A stretch of 6,290 nt of DNA from positions 1 through 6,290 of the forward strand of contig JAFLDC010000168.1 of NCBI GenBank assembly GCA_017302775.1. The letters run 5' to 3'. Of the stretch, positions 1 to 4,875 are shown piece after piece (the stretch's first letter is position 1; each line of letters begins with the position of its first letter). Source of the stretch: Sphingomonadales bacterium (GTDB taxonomy: Bacteria; Pseudomonadota; Alphaproteobacteria; Sphingomonadales; Sphingomonadaceae). Position numbers and translations under genes: made by a program. The notes under the pieces are model-generated. The model did no database searches and was not told where the DNA came from. It saw nothing but the letters and a program-made list of their open reading frames with translations.

Positions 1-38
1 ACCTGCCAACGCATTTCGAGTAATTCTTCTTTCGCCAT
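1..38 (-). CDS. infA: Translation initiation factor IF-1, N-terminal fragment (runs off left edge)
   Basis: Read leftwards from an ATG at 38, the sequence encodes MAKEELLEMRWQ plus the first two bases of a Val codon, then leaves the window. MAKEELLEMR matches the N-terminus typical of alphaproteobacterial IF-1, the small OB-fold protein that binds the ribosomal A site of the 30S subunit during initiation. A GAAGG Shine-Dalgarno-like stretch lies five bases before the ATG, which supports this start. Position 11 is Trp, where I remember Gly as usual in IF-1, so this is either a real variant, a paralogue or a sequence error. The same frame stays open upstream to a TAG at 243-245, so the ATG could instead be internal to a longer protein; I consider that less likely. 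Only 12 codons are visible, hence moderate confidence. Confidence 0.55.
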   Translation of the reverse strand, partial: MAKEELLEMRWQ

Positions 39-261
39 CCGCGCCTTCGATCCGTAGAGATATGGGTTGATTGCGCCGCGCCATAGCCCCGGAATCTGCA
101 AAAGGGAAGCCTCTGGCGCGTTTCCGCCAGGGATGGTGCCCGTTCTACGAAGCGACAAATTGATACGACCGGGGTTATTGCCACTGCAACCCTGATGCCT
201 CACTGCCTTGCGTCGGGGCAGGATCGCAATTGTTACAGGTTTCTAGAAGATTAGGTAGACC
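39..261. other. Divergent intergenic region between the infA-like start and the TonB receptor
   Basis: This 223-bp stretch separates two divergent starts and should hold both promoters. I see no strong sigma-70 promoter. The best plus-strand guess is TTGCGT at 208-213 with TGTTAC at 231-236, spacer 17, which is a poor match. Before the receptor ATG there is only a weak AGG (about 253-255). Other visible structure is a small inverted repeat at 111-132 (listed separately) and two short palindromes, CAATTG at 227-232 and TTCTAGAA at 241-248. The minus frame used by the infA-like start is open through most of this region but has no convincing start codon before 38. No plus-strand gene is evident. 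Confidence 0.6.
111..132. repeat. Short inverted repeat (possible hairpin) in the intergenic region
   Basis: CTGGCG at 113-118 is the exact reverse complement of CGCCAG at 125-130, with a 6-base loop. In plus-strand RNA the stem could extend to 8 bp, adding one G-U and one C-G pair. No T-tract follows on either strand, so it does not resemble an intrinsic terminator. It could be a 5' leader hairpin or operator, or simply chance in GC-rich DNA. Confidence 0.3.
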
Positions 262-2847
262 ATGCGTCATTTGACCACTCTTACTTTGCTATTGGCCGCC
301 AGTCCTGCCTACGCGCAACAGTCTGAGCCCGCCTCGGGTGAAGGCGTTAGCGCCGTTGACCAGGCGGAAGCGGAGACCGCTGACGATCTTCAGGCGGCTG
401 AGGGCGAAATCCTTGTCGTTGCAAACAAGTTCTTTGGTGAGCTTGAAGTGCCCCAAGCTCCGATTGCCACTTTTGATGAAGCGGAAATTCAAGCATTGGG
501 GGCGACCTCGATATCCGATCTGTTGACCAAGGTAAGTCCGCAAACCAGTTCCGGGCGCGGGCGTGGTGATGGTGGGATGCCGCTGATCCTCGTCAATGGC
601 CAGCGGATCACCAACTTTCGCGAGATGCGCAATTATCCGCCCGAGGCGATCAAGCGTATCGAAATCCTGCCAGAAGAAGTGGCGTTGCGTTATGGCAGCC
701 CGCCCAACACCCGCGTTGTCAATTTGATCCTGAAGGACAACTTTTCCAGCAAGCGGATTGAAGCGAGCCTCAGCCTGCCAACCAAGGGCGGGTTCTCGTC
801 GTGGAACACCGAGGCGACGATGCTGCGGATCAAGAAGCGGGATCGTTTCACCGTTACCGGATCCGCCAGTGATACGACGCCATTGTTCGAAGACGAACGT
901 GATCTGATCCAGACCGCGGTGCCAACGGTTGCTACCGATCCTGACCCCGCAGCCTATCGTTCACTGATTGCAGATTCGCGCAGTTTTGGTCTCAATGCCG
1001 CCTGGACCAAGGGCTTGGGCAAGGAAGGCATGGGCGGCCAGATTACCGTCAGCGGTGAAGCCAACCGAAGCGACAGTCGCAGCCTGTCAGGTCTAGATAC
1101 GGTGCTGTTGACCGATCCCGGTGGCGCTTCGGCGCTGCGTACATTGCCGGATCCACTAGAGCGGCGGGGCCGTACAACCTCGCTGGCGGCAGGGCTGGGC
1201 TATAATACAACGCTGGGCAGGTGGATGCTAAGCGCCACTGTTGATGGCACGCATGCCGAAACCAGGACACTGATTGATCGCCGCGCAGATACTTCAGGGC
1301 TGATCGCTGCCGCTGCAGCAGGAACGCTGCCGATTACGGGTGCATTGCCGGGCCTGCCGGACGCCGGACAAGATCTGGCCACCAACAATTCCGAGCGGAT
1401 CGAAAGCCTGGTCACGTTGTCCGGTCGTCCGTTGCGTGTTCCGGCCGGATATGTCTCTACCACTTTCAAGGCCGGGACCACCTGGATTGATTTCGACAGT
1501 CTCGATCAGCGTTCGACCGTCGGCCCGATTTCTCTCAACCGGTTTCGCGTGCAAGGCGGGGTGAACATTGCCGTACCGCTGACCAGTCGGCGTGAACGTT
1601 TCGGCGAAGCCATCGGCGATCTTTCGCTTAACCTGAGCGCTAACTGGAGCCATCTTTCTGACTTCGGAACCGTCAACGACTGGAGTGCCGGACTGACCTG
1701 GGCGCCAACCGAGCGTCTCAATCTGCAGGCGAGCTACATCGTCAACCAGGAGGCGCCATCAATAAGCCAACTGGGTAATCCCCTGATCCAGTCGTTCAAT
1801 ATCGCGATATATGATTTCAGCCGCGGCGAAACGGTCTTGGCCACGGTGGTGAGCGGCGGCAATCCTGCACTGAAGCGCGAACAGCAACGCGACATCAAGC
1901 TGTCCGCAACCTGGACATTGCCGTTCCTCAAGGACTCGAACGTCGTGGTGGAGTGGTTCCGTAACAAGTCGGAGGATGTGACCGCTGCATTTCCGCTACT
2001 GACGCCTGAAATTGAGGCTGCCTTCCCGGGGCGGGTGGTGCGTGATGCGGTGAGCGGCCGACTCGTTTCGATTGACCAGCGGCCGGTAACATTTGCCCGG
2101 CAGGACAGTTCTCGGTTGCGTTGGGGTTTCAACGCTTCGGGTGGGATCGGCAAGCAGCCTGACGGCGCGGGGTTCATGGGCTCCGGCCCTCGCCCGGGGG
2201 GAACCCGGCCAGCCGGATCGACGGCTGGCAGTAGCCCGGCCAATGCTGCGCCCGCGCCAGGAAGCGCCGCGCCAGCGGCAGGTGCCGGTCCGCGACCGGC
2301 TGGTGCCGGACGACCGCGTGGCGGCGGTAGCGCGATGGGCGCATTAATGGGCGGAGCCAGCCCGCCAGGGCGGTGGAGCCTGGGCGTGTTTCACACCGTA
2401 CAGTTCGAAAACAGGGTTACCGTCGCGCCGGGCGGACCCGTGCTCGATCTGCTTGGCGGTGATGCAATCGCAGCCAGCGGCACACCGCGTCATGCAGTGG
2501 AGTTCAACGGCGGCGTATTTTACAAAGGCTTCGGCAGTTTCTTTCAAGGTAGCTGGAGCGCGCCCACCACGCTGAAATCATCCGGCCTGCCAGGCACCAG
2601 TGATCTGCGTTTCGGCAGCCGAACCAGCGTCAACATGTTCTTGTTTGCAGAATTTTCGATGATGCCAAAGGTGGTCAAGGCCGCGCCGTTCCTGAAAGGA
2701 GCGCAGGTCTCGCTGCGGATCGAGAACGTATTTAATTCGGTGCAGAAGGTAACTGATGGCAGTGGTTCCGTGCCGCTGTCTTATCAACGCGACTATCTCG
2801 ATCCACGGGGACGGGTGATCAGCCTTCAATTGCGCAAGGCATTTTGA
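262..2847 (+). CDS. TonB-dependent outer-membrane receptor (sphingomonad type)
   Basis: This is an 861-residue outer-membrane active transporter that takes up an unknown ligand using energy from TonB-ExbBD. A signal peptide spans residues 1-18 (hydrophobic LTLLLAASPAYA, likely cut after AYA). A TonB-box-like EILVVA lies at 49-54. The plug domain covers about 60-165, with LVNGQRI at 110-116, IKRIEILPEEVALRYG at 130-145 and VVNLILK at 152-158. The remainder is beta-barrel, with an IENVF-type strand near the end, then LSYQRDYLDP and a terminal Phe, as expected for BAM recognition. Residues 634-703 form a Gly/Pro/Ala/Ser-rich insert before a GRW strand. The start is set by the signal peptide; the SD is weak (AGG). 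The gene stands alone, converges on the MAPEG genes, and has no regulator or ExbBD genes next to it, so the ligand cannot be inferred. Confidence 0.9.
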   Translation: MRHLTTLTLLLAASPAYAQQSEPASGEGVSAVDQAEAETADDLQAAEGEILVVANKFFGELEVPQAPIATFDEAEIQALGATSISDLLTKVSPQTSSGRGRGDGGMPLILVNGQRITNFREMRNYPPEAIKRIEILPEEVALRYGSPPNTRVVNLILKDNFSSKRIEASLSLPTKGGFSSWNTEATMLRIKKRDRFTVTGSASDTTPLFEDERDLIQTAVPTVATDPDPAAYRSLIADSRSFGLNAAWTKGLGKEGMGGQITVSGEANRSDSRSLSGLDTVLLTDPGGASALRTLPDPLERRGRTTSLAAGLGYNTTLGRWMLSATVDGTHAETRTLIDRRADTSGLIAAAAAGTLPITGALPGLPDAGQDLATNNSERIESLVTLSGRPLRVPAGYVSTTFKAGTTWIDFDSLDQRSTVGPISLNRFRVQGGVNIAVPLTSRRERFGEAIGDLSLNLSANWSHLSDFGTVNDWSAGLTWAPTERLNLQASYIVNQEAPSISQLGNPLIQSFNIAIYDFSRGETVLATVVSGGNPALKREQQRDIKLSATWTLPFLKDSNVVVEWFRNKSEDVTAAFPLLTPEIEAAFPGRVVRDAVSGRLVSIDQRPVTFARQDSSRLRWGFNASGGIGKQPDGAGFMGSGPRPGGTRPAGSTAGSSPANAAPAPGSAAPAAGAGPRPAGAGRPRGGGSAMGALMGGASPPGRWSLGVFHTVQFENRVTVAPGGPVLDLLGGDAIAASGTPRHAVEFNGGVFYKGFGSFFQGSWSAPTTLKSSGLPGTSDLRFGSRTSVNMFLFAEFSMMPKVVKAAPFLKGAQVSLRIENVFNSVQKVTDGSGSVPLSYQRDYLDPRGRVISLQLRKAF
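2161..2370 (+). repeat. Low-complexity Gly/Pro/Ala-rich segment within the receptor gene
   Basis: This stretch encodes residues 634-703 of the receptor and consists almost entirely of Gly, Ala, Pro, Ser and Arg, with motifs such as GPRPGG, PAPGSAAPA and AGAGPRPAGAGRPRG. The DNA is GC-rich and carries an imperfect 21-bp tandem unit: GGTGCCGG recurs at 2281 and 2302. Flanking residues look like barrel strands (RWGFNASGG before, GRWSLGVFHT after), so it is probably a flexible loop rather than a separate domain. Glycine-rich inserts at this site are, as I recall, common in related sphingomonad receptors. Confidence 0.75.
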
Positions 2848-2853
2848 TGGCGG

Positions 2854-2882
2854 GTCCCGGCCAGAGTCGATCTGGCCGGGAC
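2854..2882. terminator. Perfect 12-bp hairpin between convergent genes, probable bidirectional terminator
   Basis: GTCCCGGCCAGA (2854-2865) and its exact reverse complement TCTGGCCGGGAC (2871-2882) flank a 5-base loop, GTCGA. The hairpin begins 6 bases after the receptor stop and ends 6 bases before the stop of the convergent MAPEG gene, so it sits centrally in a 41-bp gap and serves either strand. Neither side has a T-tract, so it is not a canonical intrinsic terminator. It may act as a U-less or Rho-assisted terminator and as a 3'-end block against exonucleases. Confidence 0.7.
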
Positions 2883-2888
2883 GCTCGA

Positions 2889-3326
2889 TCAATGAAACAC
2901 AGCCAGGATCAGGTGCAGGGTCAGTGCCATGAGGCACAGGCTGGACAGGGCGAATAGCGCAAAGCGCGGCATCACCTTGTTCACAGTCGCCTGAAAGATC
3001 GAATGGACGATCCGCAAGCCGACATAGGCCCAGGCGATTGCAGCGTTCATGCCGCTGCCCTGTCCGATAACCGCTAACGCCAGCGCCACGGCGTAAAACA
3101 CGGTGGGTGCTTCATGCAGGTGGTTGTAGTTATGAGCCTTCCATTGAACTTCTCGCGGGAGCAAGTGCTCTAACATACCGCCAGTCCAGCCAGCATCCGC
3201 GCCCGGCTCAGTCGGCTTGGGCAATTTGTTGATGGCTGGGATCCGCGTCGCGTACATCCAGATCCACATTATCATGGTCCAGCCTGCGAGCACGGCCAAA
3301 GGCTTCAGGATTTCCATTCCGATCAT
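2889..3326 (-). CDS. MAPEG family integral membrane protein (second of tandem pair)
   Basis: This 145-residue protein belongs to the MAPEG superfamily (membrane-associated proteins in eicosanoid and glutathione metabolism), small four-helix proteins that usually form trimers and include microsomal glutathione transferases. Predicted membrane helices are at about 8-27, 75-89, 92-112 and 119-142. The family-type motif WKAHNYNHLHEAPT is at 62-75 and AWAYVGLRIVHS at 99-110. The first ATG is preferred over the Met at residue 4: an AAGGGGGA ribosome-binding site is spaced correctly for it, and the N-terminus then aligns with the upstream paralogue. It starts 15 bases after that paralogue's stop, so the two are very likely co-transcribed. 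Bacterial members are poorly characterised, and glutathione conjugation or peroxidase activity is inference only. Confidence 0.85.
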   Translation of the reverse strand: MIGMEILKPLAVLAGWTMIMWIWMYATRIPAINKLPKPTEPGADAGWTGGMLEHLLPREVQWKAHNYNHLHEAPTVFYAVALALAVIGQGSGMNAAIAWAYVGLRIVHSIFQATVNKVMPRFALFALSSLCLMALTLHLILAVFH

Positions 3327-3342
3327 GATCTACTTCCCCCTT
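3327..3342 (-). promoter_or_regulatory. Ribosome-binding site of the second MAPEG gene
   Basis: On the minus strand AAGGGGGA (3342-3335) precedes the ATG at 3326 by eight bases. Its first A is the last base of the upstream gene's TGA stop, so ribosomes ending on the first gene finish on the SD of the second. This placement favours translational coupling and selects the ATG at 3326 over the one at 3317. Confidence 0.7.
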
Positions 3343-3776
3343 CAGGCAGCGAATATGGCGAGTTTTGCGGCGCGAAGCGCCAAAAGCGCCAAGCATAAGG
3401 TGGACAGATTGAACAAGGCAAACCGTACCGGCACCGAGTTGATCAGCGCCTGCCACAGCGAATGCACGATTCGCAGCGTGACGTAGGCCCAGGCAAACAG
3501 CACGTCGTGCTGATTGGGACCAAGGATGGCGAGGATGCCGCAAACCGCATAGAACAGCGTAGGCTGCTCAAGCAAGTGCGTGTAATTGTGCGCTTTCCAG
3601 TTGATACTGTCCGGCAGGACGCCTTCCAGATCTTGACCGCGCCCGCCGCGTTTGGTCGCGCCAAGCCCGCCGGGTTGCTTGAACAGTGGCGGCAGGCGTG
3701 TTGCGGCCAGCCATACCAACATCAAGAGCGTCCACAGGATCAGCACCGCAGCCGGCGCCAGGATTTGGGCCTGCAT
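3342..3776 (-). CDS. MAPEG family integral membrane protein (first of tandem pair)
   Basis: This 144-residue MAPEG protein has predicted helices at about 5-26, 72-87, 91-112 and 118-143, with WKAHNYTHLLEQPT at 60-73 and AWAYVTLRIVHS at 95-106. It is plainly a paralogue of the next gene. Shared blocks include WKAHNY-HL-E-PT-FYAV, AWAYV-LRIVHS and RFALF-LS-LCL, while the loop between helices 1 and 2 (residues 33-56) is divergent and here is Gly/Lys/Arg-rich. The start is fixed by a strong AAGGGGGAG site. It follows the dehydratase by 74 bases, a gap that may hold its own promoter. The two products might form a heteromer or divide substrates; nothing in the sequence decides between these. Confidence 0.85.
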   Translation of the reverse strand: MQAQILAPAAVLILWTLLMLVWLAATRLPPLFKQPGGLGATKRGGRGQDLEGVLPDSINWKAHNYTHLLEQPTLFYAVCGILAILGPNQHDVLFAWAYVTLRIVHSLWQALINSVPVRFALFNLSTLCLALLALRAAKLAIFAA

Positions 3777-3792
3777 GATAGGTCTCCCCCTT
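3777..3792 (-). promoter_or_regulatory. Ribosome-binding site of the first MAPEG gene
   Basis: On the minus strand AAGGGGGA (3792-3785) lies eight bases before the ATG at 3776. The core, the spacing and the final ATC before the ATG are the same as at the second MAPEG gene; only the five bases between core and ATC differ. Confidence 0.7.
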
Positions 3793-3815
3793 GTTGTTAT
3801 CGTTTGCGTGAGGGG

Positions 3816-3844
3816 AACCTGATGGGATGGAGGTCGATTGTCAA
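3816..3844 (-). promoter_or_regulatory. Candidate sigma-70 promoter for the MAPEG pair
   Basis: A perfect -35 hexamer, TTGACA, lies on the minus strand at 3844-3839, a few bases past the dehydratase stop. At 17-bp spacing the -10 position reads CAGGTT (3821-3816), a poor match. If it is active, the MAPEG pair can be transcribed apart from the dehydratase, with a leader of roughly 30 bases. Confidence 0.3.
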
Positions 3845-3850
3845 ATGCAA

Positions 3851-4828
3851 CTAATCGCCACTGGCGATGACCTGGGCAAAATCGGCCGGATCGGTATTGC
3901 CCCCCGACAACACCACTGCGGTCCGCCCGTCGGTTGAAGCCTTGCCGGCCAATACCGCGGCAAGGGCTGCTGCTCCGCCGGGTTCGACCACCAGTCTGAG
4001 GTTGCGGTAAGCCCAGCGCTGCGCCGCGCGCACCTCGGCTGGACTAACCACCGGCACGGCATTCACCCTCTCCCGGATCACGGCGAAATTGATGGGGCGG
4101 GTTGCAGGGGTTTGCAGGGCGTCGCAGGGGGTGGGGGCAGACGGGTCGGGTACCTTTACGATTTTGCCTGCTGCGAGGCTCAGGCGCAGGTCATCCCAAT
4201 GCTCCGGTTCGACCGGGACGATCTCGGCATCGGGGCAAGCAAGCGCGAGACCGGCGGTCAGCCCGCCGCCGCCGCATGGGCAGATGATCCGGGTAGGCGT
4301 GCCACGTCCGCGTTCGTTCATCTGGGCGGCGATTTCTATCCCGACGCTTCCCTGGCCTTCTATCACCCACGGGTCTGCAAAGGCGTGGACCAGTGTGGCA
4401 CCCGATTGATCAATCAGCTGCTTTGCCACAGCATCCCGGTCTTCCCCGCCTGGGCGATCATACAGCCCCACCTCGGCGCCATAGGCCCGGGTGGCGTCCA
4501 GCTTTACCTGCGGTGCATCGATCGGCATCACGATTGTTGCGGGTATGCCGAGGCGCTGAGCCGCCCAGGCAACCCCTTGGGCGTGGTTGCCGCTGGATAC
4601 GCCGACCACCCCGCGGCGCCGTTCCTCGTCGTTCAGGTCGCTTAACCGGTGCCACGCGCCGCGAATCTTGAATGCACCTACGGGCTGGAGGGATTCCGCC
4701 TTGAACCAGATCGGAATGCCGCAGACCTCCGCCTCGATTAAAGGTGTCATCGGCAGCAGTTCGGCTATCTTGGCGGCGGCGCGGACAACTCCTTCGAGAG
4801 TCGGGCTGCGCATTTGTTGTGCGGTCAT
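3851..4828 (-). CDS. PLP-dependent threonine/serine dehydratase family protein
   Basis: This 325-residue fold-type II PLP enzyme should deaminate L-threonine to 2-oxobutanoate and ammonia, or L-serine to pyruvate, in the cytoplasm. The Schiff-base Lys54 is in GAFKIRGA (51-58). SSGNHAQG (78-85) binds the substrate carboxylate, GGGGL (186-190) holds the PLP phosphate, EPGGAAALAA lies near 280-290, and SGGN (308-311) contacts the PLP ring nitrogen. HAFADPWVIEGQG (148-160) is also typical. The protein ends after the catalytic domain and lacks the C-terminal ACT-like regulatory domain of biosynthetic IlvA, so it resembles TdcB-type ammonia-lyases or serine racemases. Hydroxyaspartate ammonia-lyase is another possibility. 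The ATG at 4828 has only a weak AGG upstream; a Met at residue 6 is an alternative start. It is divergent from the polyamine operon and leads the MAPEG genes. Confidence 0.9.
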   Translation of the reverse strand: MTAQQMRSPTLEGVVRAAAKIAELLPMTPLIEAEVCGIPIWFKAESLQPVGAFKIRGAWHRLSDLNDEERRRGVVGVSSGNHAQGVAWAAQRLGIPATIVMPIDAPQVKLDATRAYGAEVGLYDRPGGEDRDAVAKQLIDQSGATLVHAFADPWVIEGQGSVGIEIAAQMNERGRGTPTRIICPCGGGGLTAGLALACPDAEIVPVEPEHWDDLRLSLAAGKIVKVPDPSAPTPCDALQTPATRPINFAVIRERVNAVPVVSPAEVRAAQRWAYRNLRLVVEPGGAAALAAVLAGKASTDGRTAVVLSGGNTDPADFAQVIASGD

Positions 4829-4844
4829 GAAACAAACCTATATG
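4817..4844 (+). promoter_or_regulatory. Candidate promoter of the polyamine operon
   Basis: TTGTGC (4817-4822) and TATATG (4839-4844) are separated by 16 bases and would start transcription near 4851, leaving room for the AAGGAG site at 4861. The -35 lies inside the first codons of the divergent dehydratase. The same AT-rich core on the minus strand (TATA at 4839-4842) could serve the dehydratase only with an almost leaderless transcript. The matches are partial, so this is tentative. Confidence 0.3.
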
Positions 4845-4860
4845 GCGCACGCATGGCGGC

Positions 4861-4866
4861 AAGGAG
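4861..4866 (+). promoter_or_regulatory. Ribosome-binding site fixing the GTG start of the dehydrogenase
   Basis: AAGGAG is a near-perfect Shine-Dalgarno sequence, nine bases before the GTG at 4876. It identifies this GTG as the start. The GTG at 4871 is out of frame and meets TGA after one further codon. Confidence 0.8.
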
Positions 4867-4875
4867 ATTCGTGCA

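Noticed and set aside
1..242. Longer minus-strand coding region extending the infA-like frame upstream to codon 242
   Set aside because: The frame is open for about 80 codons, but it has no ATG before 38 and only a GTG near 203 without a clear ribosome-binding site. The ATG at 38 has one and begins exactly like IF-1. I kept this as an alternative, not as a feature.
227..248. Palindromes CAATTG and TTCTAGAA just upstream of the receptor start, as possible operators
   Set aside because: Six- and eight-base palindromes are common by chance, they do not match a Fur or other operator I recognise, and nothing else supports them.
1734..2243. Minus-strand open frame of 169 codons opposite the TonB receptor
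   Set aside because: The receptor frame carries signal peptide, plug, barrel and terminal Phe over the full length. The antisense frame has no supporting start site or motif.
2285..2299. CCGGTC-CGC-GACCGG inverted repeat inside the receptor gene
   Set aside because: It lies in GC-rich low-complexity coding DNA where short inverted repeats arise readily. I found no reason to call it a separate element.
4112..4645. Long open frame on the plus strand opposite the dehydratase (177 codons), with others nearby at 4089-4409 and 4393-4671
   Set aside because: These are antisense to a protein with complete PLP-enzyme motifs. Their translations show no domain and have the Arg/Pro/Gly-rich bias typical of shadow frames in GC-rich genes.
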